Shown: positions 17,128 to 25,591 of the stretch, piece by piece | Position numbering within the stretch: the first letter of the stretch is position 1 | Layout: every line of letters starts with the position of its first letter | Assembly: GCF_004348735.1 (NCBI RefSeq) | Contig: NZ_SMKT01000072.1 | Location: forward strand, 1 to 42,202 | Direction: 5' to 3' | From: Actinomadura sp. KC06 | GTDB taxonomy: Bacteria; Actinomycetota; Actinomycetes; Streptosporangiales; Streptosporangiaceae | Length of the DNA stretch: 42,202 nt | The notes under the pieces: model-generated | Seen by the model: only the letters and a program-made list of their open reading frames with translations | What the model was told of the DNA's origin: nothing | Database searches by the model: none | Made by a program: the position numbers and the translations under genes

Positions 17128-18495
17128 GTGGCCACAACCTCCGCGCGCCGTCCCAGCCCGTCTGGGGACACCTCCGGGACGTCCGTTCCGGACCGGCGCA
17201 CGTACGTCCTCGACACCAGCGTCCTGCTCGCCGACCCGGGGGCGCTGACCCGGTTCGCCGAGCACGAGGTCGTACTCCCCATCGTCGTGATCTCCGAGCT
17301 CGAGGCCAAGCGCCACCACCCCGAGCTCGGATACTTCGCCCGGCAGGCCCTGCGCATGCTGGACGACCTGCGCCTGCGGCACGGCCGGCTGGACGAGCCG
17401 GTGTCCGTGGACGGCCCGCTCGGCGACCAGGGCGGAACGATCCGGGTCGAGCTGAACCACGCCGACCCGAGCGTGCTGCCGGACGGGTTCCGGCTCGGCG
17501 ACAACGACACCCGCATCCTGTCGGTCGCGGCGTGGCTGGCGCGCGAGGGACGCGACGTCGTCCTGGTCTCCAAGGACCTGCCGATGCGGGTGAAGGCGTC
17601 CGCGGTCGGCCTCGCCGCCGAGGAGTACCGGGCGGAGCTGGCCGTCGTGGAGTCCGGCTGGACGGGCATGCGGGAGCTGGAGGTGCCCGCCGGGGTCGTG
17701 GAGGACCTGTACGAGTCGGGCGCCGCGGACGTGGAGGAGGCGCGGGATCTGCCGTGCCACACGGGGCTGCGGCTGCTGTCGGAGCGCGGCTCGGCCCTCG
17801 GCCGGACGCTGCCGGACAAGTCCGTGAAGCTGGTGCGCGGCGACCGGGAGGTGTTCGGGCTGCGCGGCCGGTCCGCGGAGCAGCGGATCGCGCTGGACCT
17901 GCTGATGGACGAGGACGTCGGCATCGTCTCGCTCGGCGGCCGGGCCGGCACCGGCAAGTCGGCCCTCGCCCTGTGCGCGGGCCTGGAGGCGGTGATGGAG
18001 CGCCGGCAGCACCGCAAGGTCGTGGTGTTCCGCCCGCTGTACGCGGTCGGCGGCCAGGAGCTCGGCTACCTGCCAGGCTCGGAGAACGAGAAGATGTCGC
18101 CGTGGGCGCAGGCCGTTTACGACACCCTGTCGGCGGTGACGACCCCGGACGTCATCGACGAGGTCGTGGACCGTGACATGTTGGAGGTCCTGCCGCTCAC
18201 CCACATCCGGGGCCGGTCGCTGCACGACGCGTTCGTGATCGTGGACGAGGCGCAGTCGCTGGAGCGCGGCGTCCTGCTGACCGTGCTGTCGCGGATCGGC
18301 GCGGGGTCGCGGGTCGTCCTGACGCACGACGTGGCGCAGCGCGACAACCTGCGGGTCGGGCGGCACGACGGCGTCGCCGCCGTGGTGGAGAAGCTCAAGG
18401 GGCACCCGCTGTTCGCGCATGTGACGCTGACGCGGTCGGAGCGGTCGCCGATCGCCGCTCTGGTCACCGACCTCCTCGGCGACGTCGGCGGCTGA
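17128..18495 (+). CDS. phoH2: PIN-PhoH fusion protein (PhoH2 type)
   Basis: 455 residues from GTG 17128 (GGGAG 6 bases upstream). The N-terminal PIN ribonuclease domain (residues about 24-160) has the acidic residues in TYVLDTSVLLADP, VISELEAKRHH and LGDNDTRILSVA. The C-terminal PhoH ATPase has Walker A GGRAGTGKSA (about 271) and Walker B VIVDEAQSLE (about 370). PhoH2 proteins are RNA helicase/ribonucleases, sometimes paired with a PhoAT antitoxin-like ORF. No such upstream partner is obvious here in the 150 bases after the prenyl synthase. A strong terminator follows. Confidence 0.95.
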   Translation: MATTSARRPSPSGDTSGTSVPDRRTYVLDTSVLLADPGALTRFAEHEVVLPIVVISELEAKRHHPELGYFARQALRMLDDLRLRHGRLDEPVSVDGPLGDQGGTIRVELNHADPSVLPDGFRLGDNDTRILSVAAWLAREGRDVVLVSKDLPMRVKASAVGLAAEEYRAELAVVESGWTGMRELEVPAGVVEDLYESGAADVEEARDLPCHTGLRLLSERGSALGRTLPDKSVKLVRGDREVFGLRGRSAEQRIALDLLMDEDVGIVSLGGRAGTGKSALALCAGLEAVMERRQHRKVVVFRPLYAVGGQELGYLPGSENEKMSPWAQAVYDTLSAVTTPDVIDEVVDRDMLEVLPLTHIRGRSLHDAFVIVDEAQSLERGVLLTVLSRIGAGSRVVLTHDVAQRDNLRVGRHDGVAAVVEKLKGHPLFAHVTLTRSERSPIAALVTDLLGDVGG

Positions 18496-18507
18496 CGCGC
18501 CGCAATA

Positions 18508-18548
18508 CGAACCCCGGCGGTACCGTGTGAGCGGCCCGCCGGGGTTCG
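18508..18548 (+). terminator. 13-bp stem terminator after phoH2
   Basis: CGAACCCCGGCGG (18508-18520) pairs perfectly with CCGCCGGGGTTCG (18536-18548) around a 15-base loop, 12 bases after the stop. It is the longest perfect stem noticed in the window and marks the end of the phoH2 transcript. Confidence 0.85.
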
Positions 18549-18933
18549 TCGTCTCAGAACGTCCGGGATCTTGTCTACGGAACGTGATCGGTAAACCCCG
18601 GACCGTGGGCTTGTGATGAAGGTCACAGGTTGGTCCCCGAGGCCTGAGATCCCCTGGTCCCGTGGCGGTTTCGGTGGTTCGCCCGGCGAGTTGACAATCG
18701 TCCCAGCCGCAGCTTTCGTCTCGTTTCGGTTGCGAAGCCTCCCTCGGCCTCAGGCATTGTGTCTCCCCGTAAGCACCCCCGAGCGGTGCCGAGCCGGAGC
18801 GCGTCCCCTCACGCGCGGCGGGCACGGCGCCGGTCCGGGCCCGGGTCGCCGAGTCCTCCAGGCGGCCGGACGGGCCAGGGGTGAAGCAGCTCGGGCGCGT
18901 GTCCATGCGCGTGCGACCGTCGGAAGGACCGCC
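18549..18933 (+). other. 385-bp promoter and leader region of the lytic-transglycosylase-like gene
   Basis: No gene was seen here. The region holds a Crp-type site (18612-18627) and a TTGACA -35-like hexamer at 18691-18696 with no convincing -10. It continues with a GC-rich stretch that could fold (GCCGAGTCC at 18848-18856, GGGGTGAAGC at 18878-18887), the block CGTGCGACCGTC (18910-18921) and the ribosome site GGAAGG. If transcription starts near the TTGACA, the 5' leader is about 200 bases, long enough for an RNA switch. A c-di-AMP (ydaO) element was considered, but its 3' consensus was not found. Confidence 0.35.
18612..18627. promoter_or_regulatory. Perfect Crp/cAMP receptor protein consensus site
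   Basis: TGTGATGAAGGTCACA matches TGTGA-N6-TCACA exactly. It lies 64 bases after the phoH2 terminator and 307 bases before the chosen start of the lytic-transglycosylase-like gene. Crp orthologues control resuscitation-promoting-factor genes in mycobacteria and Streptomyces, so control of a muralytic gene is consistent with known biology. Confidence 0.7.
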
Positions 18934-20034
18934 TTGTACGGAGACCATCCAGGGTCCCCTAGGCGAGACGAACGACAGAACTTCGACCCCCAAGGGCCGT
19001 GGACGGGCGCGGCTCACCCGCCGGGCCGGCCGATGCCGGCGCCGGAGCCCCCGTCCCCCCAGATCCCCGTCCAGGCCACGGGCGCGTTCGCGGCGCCGCC
19101 TACGCCCCCCGGGCCGCCCGCGCAGGACGGCCCCTTCGCGCAGGCCGATCCGTTCGCGCCGCCCGCGCAGGACGATCCGTTCACCACGCAGGCGGGGCCG
19201 CCGTCCGCGCCGCACGAAGACGACGTGAAGGTCGCGGGGAGCGCCACCCAGGTCGGTGGCGCTCCCGCCGGTGACACGCTCGGCTTCCAGGCCCTTCCGG
19301 GCGAGCCGTTCCGCATCGGCGCGTCCGCAGACGGGCCCCGCGACGAGATCGTGTCCGGGCACCGGGCGCAGCGCCCCTCCGCCGGGCGGGGAGGTTCCGG
19401 CGGGCGCAACGGCATGCGGATCGTCGCCGTCGCCGCCGGCGCGGCGGTGGTGATCGGCGGCGGCGCCGTCGCCGCGTTCGCGCTGACCGGCGGTTCCGGC
19501 GACGACGGCGCGACCGTCAAGCCCACCAAGCAGCTCGCCGACGCCGCGCCGAAGGTCGACCCGAAGGTCCTGGAGGAGCAGCGGCGCAAGCTTGCCCTCG
19601 ACCGCGCCTCCCGCGCGACGCGCCAGGACCAGGGCGAGGCCCCGTCCCTGCACCCGAAGGGGAAGCCGGTTCCGACCAAGAAGCCGGGCGGGGACGGCGG
19701 CGGCGGCCCGATCGGCGACCCGGTCCCGGCGGGCGAGGCGCAGGAGATCGCCAAGAGGCTGATGCCGAAGTACGGGTTCACCGGCGACGGCCAGTTCGGC
19801 TGCCTGGTGAAGCTGTGGAACAAGGAAAGCCACTGGAACGTGCACGCGGACAACCCCTCGTCCGAGGCGTACGGCATCCCGCAGGCCAATCCGGGTTCCA
19901 AGATGGCCAGCGCCGGGCCCGACTGGCAGAACAACGCCACCACGCAGATCAAGTGGGGCCTCGGCTACATCAAGGGCCGCTACAACACCCCGTGCGGCGC
20001 GTGGTCGCACTCCCAGTCGGTCGGCTGGTACTGA
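18934..20034 (+). CDS. Membrane-anchored lytic transglycosylase-like protein
   Basis: 366 residues from TTG 18934, chosen because GGAAGG is 6 bases upstream and no ATG or GTG fits. Residues 1 to about 155 are a Pro/Gln/Ala-rich, presumably cytoplasmic region. A membrane helix spans about 158-183 (MRIVAVAAGAAVVIGGGAVA). A basic linker (KPVPTKKPGGDGGGG) could bind wall polymers. The C-terminal 80 residues are a lysozyme-like/SLT domain: KLWNKESHWN with the expected catalytic Glu298, EAYGIPQANPGSKMASAG, and the final AWSHSQSVGWY. It should cut glycan strands outside the cell. Convergent with fumC. Confidence 0.88.
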   Translation: MYGDHPGSPRRDERQNFDPQGPWTGAAHPPGRPMPAPEPPSPQIPVQATGAFAAPPTPPGPPAQDGPFAQADPFAPPAQDDPFTTQAGPPSAPHEDDVKVAGSATQVGGAPAGDTLGFQALPGEPFRIGASADGPRDEIVSGHRAQRPSAGRGGSGGRNGMRIVAVAAGAAVVIGGGAVAAFALTGGSGDDGATVKPTKQLADAAPKVDPKVLEEQRRKLALDRASRATRQDQGEAPSLHPKGKPVPTKKPGGDGGGGPIGDPVPAGEAQEIAKRLMPKYGFTGDGQFGCLVKLWNKESHWNVHADNPSSEAYGIPQANPGSKMASAGPDWQNNATTQIKWGLGYIKGRYNTPCGAWSHSQSVGWY

Positions 20035-20044
20035 CCCGTCCCGA

Positions 20045-20082
20045 GCGCGTCCCAGGCGGTCACGAGGACCTCCGGGACGCGC
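20045..20082. terminator. Possible hairpin between convergent lytic-transglycosylase-like gene and fumC
   Basis: GCGCGTCCC (20045-20053) and GGGACGCGC (20074-20082) are a perfect 9-bp inverted repeat with a 20-base loop. One arm lies inside the last codons of fumC. It could serve both convergent transcripts. Confidence 0.4.
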
Positions 20083-21478
20083 CCTTGGACGAGCCCGTCA
20101 TTCCGAGCACGTCCAGCGCCGCGTCGAGCTGCTCGACGGTCAGCTTCCCGTCGTCCACGTAGCCGCGTTCCAGGACGACCTCGCGGATGGTCCTGCGTTC
20201 GCTCAGTGCTTGTTTGGCGACCTTCGCCGCCTCCTCGTAGCCGATGTACCGGTTGAGCGGCGTCACGATCGACGGCGACGACTCGGCGTACTCGCGCATT
20301 CTCTCGACGTCGGCCTCGATGCCGTCCACGCAGCGGTCGGCGAGCAGCCGCGACGCGTTCGCGAGCAGGGTGATCGACTCCAGGACGTTGCGGGCCAGCA
20401 TCGGCAGCATCACGTTGAGCTCGAAGCTGCCGGACGCGCCGCCGAACGCGACCGCCGCGTCGTTCCCGATGACCTGCGCGGCGACCTGCGCGACCGCCTC
20501 CGGGATCACCGGGTTCACCTTCCCCGGCATGATCGACGAGCCGGGCTGCAGGTCGGGCAGCCGGATCTCGGCGAGCCCGGCGCGCGGGCCCGAGCCCATC
20601 CAGCGCAGATCGTTGACGATCTTGGTGAGGCTCACCGCGACCGTGCGGAGCGCGCCGCTCGCCTCGACCAGGCCGTCCCGCGCGCCCTGCGCCTCGAAGT
20701 GGTCGCGGGCCTCCGTCAGCGGCAGGCCCGTGGCCCGCGCGATCTCCGCGATGACGCGGCCGCCGAAGCCGTCCGGGGTGTTGATGCCGGTGCCGACCGC
20801 GGTCCCGCCCAGCGGCAGCTCGGCCAGGCGCGGCAGGACGGCCTCCAGCCGCTCCACACCGTGCCCGACCTGCGCCGCGTACCCGCCGAACTCCTGGCCG
20901 AGCGTCACGGGCGTCGCGTCCATCAGGTGGGTGCGGCCCGACTTGACCACGGTCCGGAACTCGTCCGCCTTCCGCGCGAGGGCGGCCTCCAGATGGCGCA
21001 GCGCGGGGATCAGGTCGTTCACGACGGCGCCGGTGGCCGCGATGTGGATGGACGAAGGGAACACGTCGTTCGACGACTGGGACGCGTTCACATGGTCGTT
21101 CGGATGGACGGGACGACCGAGCCGCTCCTGCGCCAGCGTCGCCACCACCTCGTTGGCGTTCATGTTCGAGGACGTCCCGGACCCCGTCTGGAACACGTCG
21201 ATGGGGAACTGGTCGTCCCACCTGCCGTCGGCGACCTCGCGGGCGGCGGCGGCGATCGCGCGGGCGACGTCGTCGTCCAGCACCCCGAGCTCGGCGTTCA
21301 CCGTCGCCGCGGCGGCCTTGATCTGGCCGAGCGCGGCGATGTGCGACGCCTCCAGCGGCCGTCCCGAGATCGGGAAGTTCTCCACCGCGCGCTGCGTCTG
21401 CGCCCGCCACTTCGCCGCCGGCGGCACGCGGACCTCGCCCATCGAGTCGTGCTCGACGCGGAACTCCTGCTCGCCCAT
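20060..21478 (-). CDS. fumC: Fumarate hydratase, class II
   Basis: 472 residues from ATG 21478 (GGGGAGG 6 bases upstream). An iron-independent fumarase of the aspartase/fumarase superfamily that interconverts fumarate and malate in the TCA cycle. Conserved blocks: FQTGSGTSSNMNANEV, HPNDHVNASQSSNDVFPSS, GQEFGGYAAQV, and the signature GSSIMPGKVNP with the mobile catalytic-loop serine. It lies 80 bp downstream of a Ser/Thr kinase gene on the same strand, and a class I fumarase is encoded 1.5 kb further upstream. The mycobacterial orthologue sits next to glpX, but here they are 9.8 kb apart. Confidence 0.97.
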   Translation of the reverse strand: MGEQEFRVEHDSMGEVRVPPAAKWRAQTQRAVENFPISGRPLEASHIAALGQIKAAAATVNAELGVLDDDVARAIAAAAREVADGRWDDQFPIDVFQTGSGTSSNMNANEVVATLAQERLGRPVHPNDHVNASQSSNDVFPSSIHIAATGAVVNDLIPALRHLEAALARKADEFRTVVKSGRTHLMDATPVTLGQEFGGYAAQVGHGVERLEAVLPRLAELPLGGTAVGTGINTPDGFGGRVIAEIARATGLPLTEARDHFEAQGARDGLVEASGALRTVAVSLTKIVNDLRWMGSGPRAGLAEIRLPDLQPGSSIMPGKVNPVIPEAVAQVAAQVIGNDAAVAFGGASGSFELNVMLPMLARNVLESITLLANASRLLADRCVDGIEADVERMREYAESSPSIVTPLNRYIGYEEAAKVAKQALSERRTIREVVLERGYVDDGKLTVEQLDAALDVLGMTGSSKGASRRSS

Positions 21479-21558
21479 CCAGGCCTCCCCTTCGCGTCCG
21501 TGGCCGCCACTCATGGCAGCCGGGCACGTGGCTCCCGCATTCCCCGGGGTGGGGCGCG

Positions 21559-22812
21559 TCACTCCTTGGTGAGCGAGTAGTTCTTCCGCTCGCCGGGGGA
21601 GCCGAGGGGCTTGCGCAGGCCGTTCACCCAGACGTCGCAGGCGGACGCGTCGTAGATCACCGCGTTGAGGCGCGGCTGGTCATACCGGCGGGCCTCGCCC
21701 TCCCGCAGGGTCTCGTCGCTGAGCACGGCGCCGCCCGGGACCGACACGAAGACCTTGCACACGGCGTTGCGGGCGCGGACGACCAGAGTGCTGGTCTCGA
21801 CGCCGGGCGGAACGCCCTGCGCGCCGCCCGCCGGGCTGGACGCCTCCCCCGTCGGGGACGCCCCAGGGCTCTCCCGCATCATCCCGACGATGAGCGCGGT
21901 GGCGCCGATCCCGCAGGAGGCGACGGTCGCGCCGACGAGCCCGATCACGACCATCAGCCGGTAACGGGGCGTGTGGCCGCGGCGTCCGGACCGGGGCCCG
22001 GCGACGGCGCGGTCGAGCCGGTCGACCGCGCGGGCGTGGCTGAGCCGGCGGGTCGGGTTCTTCTCCAGCAGCCCGACGATCACCGGGGTGAGCCCGCCCG
22101 CGTTCTGCGGGGCGGGGGTGGACTCGTTGGCGAGCGCGCTCAGCGTCGCCATCACGTTCTCGCGCTCGAACGGCGGACGGCCCTCCAGCGCGGCGTACAG
22201 CGTCGCGCCGAGCGACCACAGGTCGGAGCGGGGCGTCGCCTTCTCGCCGGCGGCCACCTCGGGCGCCACGTAGGCGGGCGAGCCCATGAAGTGGCCCGTC
22301 TTCGTCAGGCTGGCCGACCCGGACGAGAACGCGAGCCCGAAGTCGGTGAGGACGACGCGGTCGCCGTCCAGCAGCACGTTGCTGGGCTTGAGGTCGCGGT
22401 GGACGATCCCGGCCTTGTGCGCGGTGTTGAGCGCGTCCAGCAGGGCGCGGCCGATGTGCGCGACCCGCTCGGGCGGCAGCGGGCCCGAGCGCTCGATGAG
22501 CTGTTCGAGGCTGGGCGCCTCGATCATCTCCATCACGATCCAGGGGCGGCCCTGCTCGATGACCACGTCGTACACCTCGACGATGGAGTGCGTGCGCAGC
22601 TGCGCGGGCGCGCGCGCCTCCCGGAGGGTGCGGCGGTAGAAGACCACCCGGTCGTCCTCGGTGAGGTCCTCGGGGAGCCGGAGCTCCTTGATCGCCACGG
22701 CGCGATCGAGGAGTTCGTCATGCCCTCTCCACACGGTGCCGTTGGCGCCCTGACCTATTTCCGCGACCAACCGGTAGCGCGCCGCTAGAACGAGGCGCTC
22801 TGACCGTGACAT
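21559..22812 (-). CDS. Transmembrane Ser/Thr protein kinase with extracellular beta domain
   Basis: 417 residues. The cytoplasmic kinase domain (12-270) is complete: glycine loop EIGQGANGTVW, Lys42 in AIKEL, HRDLKPSN with Asp140, DFG at 157-159, APE at 183-185. A membrane helix spans about 285-311. The extracellular part (343-412) reads VCKVFVSVPGG, LREGEARRYDQP and ACDVWVNGLRKPLGSPG, which resembles the DUF4115 domain of RodZ, with Cys352 and Cys392 possibly bridged. No PASTA repeats. TATCTT seven bases before the ATG and no ribosome site suggest leaderless translation. Substrates are unknown; position suggests co-transcription with fumC. Confidence 0.92.
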   Translation of the reverse strand: MSRSERLVLAARYRLVAEIGQGANGTVWRGHDELLDRAVAIKELRLPEDLTEDDRVVFYRRTLREARAPAQLRTHSIVEVYDVVIEQGRPWIVMEMIEAPSLEQLIERSGPLPPERVAHIGRALLDALNTAHKAGIVHRDLKPSNVLLDGDRVVLTDFGLAFSSGSASLTKTGHFMGSPAYVAPEVAAGEKATPRSDLWSLGATLYAALEGRPPFERENVMATLSALANESTPAPQNAGGLTPVIVGLLEKNPTRRLSHARAVDRLDRAVAGPRSGRRGHTPRYRLMVVIGLVGATVASCGIGATALIVGMMRESPGASPTGEASSPAGGAQGVPPGVETSTLVVRARNAVCKVFVSVPGGAVLSDETLREGEARRYDQPRLNAVIYDASACDVWVNGLRKPLGSPGERKNYSLTKE

Positions 22813-22939
22813 GGCGGAAAAGATACCGGAGTGGCCAGGCGGTCATCGGGGAGACCTCGGGACCAGGCCGGTTTTTGGCCAACAATGTGACCTACTGGCA
22901 AGAATCCCCAAGAAACCGGCAGGCAGGCGCCAGCGTTTG

Positions 22940-24580
22940 TCAGCGTCTGCCTATGGTCAGGACGGGGCCTGTGGTATCGGCGAAGAAGTCCTCGCCCTTG
23001 TCGTCCACGACGATGAACGCCGGGAAGTCCTCGACCTCGATCTTCCAGACGGCCTCCATGCCGAGTTCCGGGTACTCCAGGACGTCCACCTTCTTGATGC
23101 AGTCCTGGGCGAGGCGGGCGGCGGGGCCGCCGATCGAGCCGAGGTAGAAGCCGCCGTGCTCCTTGCAGGCGTCGGTGACCTGCTTTGAGCGGTTGCCCTT
23201 CGCCAGCATGACGAGCGAGCCGCCGGCGGCCTGGAACTGCTCGACGTAGGAGTCCATGCGCCCGGCCGTGGTGGGACCGAACGAGCCGGACGCGTAGCCC
23301 TCCGGCGTCTTGGCCGGGCCCGCGTAGTAGACGGCGTGGTCGCGCAGGTACTGCGGCATGGGCTCGCCCGCGTCCAGCCGCTCCTTGATCTTGGCGTGGG
23401 CGATGTCGCGCGCCACGACCAGCGGGCCGGTCAGCGACAGCCGCGTCTTCACCGGGTACTTGGTCAGCTCGGCCCGGATCTCCGCCATCGGACGGTTCAG
23501 ATCGATCTGGACGACGTTCTCGTCGAGGTGCTCGTCGGTCGTCTCGGGCAGGTACTGGGCCGGGTCGGTCTCCAGCCGCTCCAGGAACACGCCCTCCGCC
23601 GTGATCTTCGCGAGCGCCTGCCGGTCGGCGCTGCACGACACCGCGATCGCCACCGGGCAGGACGCGCCGTGCCGCGGCAGCCGGATCACGCGGACGTCGT
23701 GGCAGAAGTACTTGCCGCCGAACTGCGCGCCGATGCCGAGCTTCTGCGTCAGCTCGAACACCTGGAGCTCCAGCTCAAGATCGCGGAACCCGTGCCCGAG
23801 CGGCGAGCCCTCCGTGGGCATCGCGTCCAGGTAGTGGGCGGACGCGTACTTGGCGGTCTTCAGCGCGTACTCGGCGGACGTCCCGCCGACCACGATCGCC
23901 AGGTGGTACGGCGGGCACGCGGCCGTGCCGAGCGAGCGGATCTTCTCCTCCAGGAACGACATCATCCGCTTCGGGTTCAGGACGGCCTTCGTCTCCTGGT
24001 AGAGGAACGACTTGTTCGCGCTGCCGCCGCCCTTGGCCATGAACAGGAACTTGTACGCCTCGCCGGGGGACGCGTACAGCTCGATCTGCGCGGGCAGGTT
24101 GCTGCCGGTGTTCTTCTCGTCCCACATCGTCACCGGGGCCATCTGCGAGTAGCGCAGGTTCAGCTTCGTGTACGCGTCGTACACGCCGCGCGAGATGTGC
24201 TCCTCGTCGTTCCCGTCCGTCAGGACGTGCTGGCCGCGCTTGCCCATCACGATCGCGGTCCCGGTGTCCTGGCACATGGGCAGGACGCCGCCGGACGAGA
24301 TGCCCGCGTTCTTCAGCAGGTCCAGCGCCACGAACCGGTCGTTGGGGGACGCCTCGGGGTCGTCCAGGATCCGGCGGAGCTGCGCCAGGTGCGCGGGACG
24401 CAGCAGGTGCGAGATGTCGCGCATCGCGGTCTCGGTGAGCAGCCGCAGAGCCTCCGGCTCGACCTGGAGGAACGTCCGTCCATTGGCCTCGAACGTGGAG
24501 ACCCCGCCGGAGGTCAGGAGCCGGTAGTCGGTCTCGTCCGGGCCGAGCGGCAGCAGGTCGGTGAAGGAGAACTCAGGCAT
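22940..24580 (-). CDS. Fumarate hydratase, class I (iron-sulfur)
   Basis: 546 residues, the full length of single-chain class I fumarases (FumA/FumB type). Converts fumarate to malate with an oxygen-sensitive 4Fe-4S cluster. Cys103 (LPMCQDTG), Cys222 (TAACPPYH) and Cys316 (AVSCSAD) have the same spacings (119 and 94) as the cluster ligands known in the Leishmania enzyme. The C-terminal KIEVEDFPAFIVVDDKG block is present. It lies 127 bp upstream of the kinase gene, and the EamA gene ends 1 base before its ATG. Having both classes here suggests switching with iron or oxygen (inference). Confidence 0.95.
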   Translation of the reverse strand: MPEFSFTDLLPLGPDETDYRLLTSGGVSTFEANGRTFLQVEPEALRLLTETAMRDISHLLRPAHLAQLRRILDDPEASPNDRFVALDLLKNAGISSGGVLPMCQDTGTAIVMGKRGQHVLTDGNDEEHISRGVYDAYTKLNLRYSQMAPVTMWDEKNTGSNLPAQIELYASPGEAYKFLFMAKGGGSANKSFLYQETKAVLNPKRMMSFLEEKIRSLGTAACPPYHLAIVVGGTSAEYALKTAKYASAHYLDAMPTEGSPLGHGFRDLELELQVFELTQKLGIGAQFGGKYFCHDVRVIRLPRHGASCPVAIAVSCSADRQALAKITAEGVFLERLETDPAQYLPETTDEHLDENVVQIDLNRPMAEIRAELTKYPVKTRLSLTGPLVVARDIAHAKIKERLDAGEPMPQYLRDHAVYYAGPAKTPEGYASGSFGPTTAGRMDSYVEQFQAAGGSLVMLAKGNRSKQVTDACKEHGGFYLGSIGGPAARLAQDCIKKVDVLEYPELGMEAVWKIEVEDFPAFIVVDDKGEDFFADTTGPVLTIGRR

Positions 24581-24581
24581 C

Positions 24582-25568
24582 TCAGGCAGATCCTCGCGCG
24601 ATTCCGATGGGGGCGGTGTCTACGGAATCACAGGTTACGGGCTGGGGAAGCGCCGGTTCACGTGGGGCGACGGGCTCCTCGGAAAGCGCCGGTTCACGGG
24701 GGGCGACACGGGCGCGCAGGCCGAGGACGACGCCCACGGCGACCAGCGCGGCGCCCGTGAGGTCGGCCGCGCCGGGACGGTCGATGCCGAGCGCCACCGT
24801 CGTGAGCACCGCGCTGACCGGGATCAGGCCCGCGAACAGCCCGGCCCGGTCGGCGCCGAGCCGTCCGATGGCGCTGTACCAGAGCAGGAACGCGATCGTG
24901 GTGACGACCACGGACAGGTAGGTGAAGCCCGCCAGCTCACCGGCCGTGGGGGTGCGGAGGACCGCCGTGCCGTCCACGGCGAGGCCGACGGCCAGCAGCA
25001 TCGGCGCGGCCAGTGCGGCGGAGTAGGCCGAGACCCGCAGCGGGCCCAGCCGGGGCAGCAGTGGGACGGCCAGCAGCGAGAAGCACACCTCTCCGGCGAG
25101 CGCGCCGAGCGACAGCAGCAGCCCGCGGAGGCTGCCGCCGCCCAGCCCGTTGGCGAGCGCGGCCCCGGCGGCGACCACGCACGCCGCCAGCACGAGCGCC
25201 GGGGCGGGACGGCGTCCGTCCAGCAGCGGGCCGATCAGCGCCAGCACGATCGGCACCGTCGCGATCACCGTGCCGATCGTGGCGGGGCTCGTGTCCTGGG
25301 TGGCCGCGACGATGCAGACGTTGAACGCCACCAGGCCCGTCCCGGCCAGGGCCGCCAGCAGCAGCCAGTCCCGCGGGGACGGGCGCCGCGCAGGGCCGCC
25401 GGCGAACCGGACCACGGCCAGCAGCACCAGCGCGGCGACCGTGTACCGCGCGGCCTGGCCGCCGAACACCGGATAGTCGGCGATCGTCGCGGACACGGCG
25501 GTCAGCGTCCCGACGAGGAACATCGCCGATCCGGCCCCGGCCATGCCCCGCCTGTGAGAAGTGTTCAT
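24582..25568 (-). CDS. EamA/DMT family transporter
   Basis: 328 residues from ATG 25568 (MNTSHRRGMAGAG). Ten predicted membrane helices in two EamA repeats (FGGQAARYTVAALVLLAVV; GEVCFSLLAVPLLPRLGPLR; LLWYSAIGRLGADRAGLFAG). Such proteins export amino acids or other small metabolites. It is divergent from a MocR-type regulator, which probably controls it. The cytoplasmic tail has a duplicated VAPREPAL unit (from a DNA repeat near 24651 and 24688), a local slippage product. No strong ribosome site is seen. Confidence 0.9.
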   Translation of the reverse strand: MNTSHRRGMAGAGSAMFLVGTLTAVSATIADYPVFGGQAARYTVAALVLLAVVRFAGGPARRPSPRDWLLLAALAGTGLVAFNVCIVAATQDTSPATIGTVIATVPIVLALIGPLLDGRRPAPALVLAACVVAAGAALANGLGGGSLRGLLLSLGALAGEVCFSLLAVPLLPRLGPLRVSAYSAALAAPMLLAVGLAVDGTAVLRTPTAGELAGFTYLSVVVTTIAFLLWYSAIGRLGADRAGLFAGLIPVSAVLTTVALGIDRPGAADLTGAALVAVGVVLGLRARVAPREPALSEEPVAPREPALPQPVTCDSVDTAPIGIARGSA

Positions 25569-25591
25569 GGATGGAACGCTAGAATCCCGCT

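Noticed and set aside
18549..18933. c-di-AMP (ydaO) riboswitch in the leader of the lytic-transglycosylase-like gene.
   Set aside because: GCCGAGTCC and GGGGTGAAGC resemble two of its blocks, but the expected CAGCTAACC-type 3' block and closing P1 stem were not found. It needs a covariance search.
16984..20010. 1008-codon open frame opposite phoH2 and the lytic-transglycosylase-like gene.
   Set aside because: Composition is that of an antisense shadow and it covers two well-supported genes and a strong terminator.
24651..24710. Direct repeat of about 22 bases in the EamA gene as a mobile-element scar.
   Set aside because: Both copies are in frame and encode VAPREPAL units; simple replication slippage explains it.
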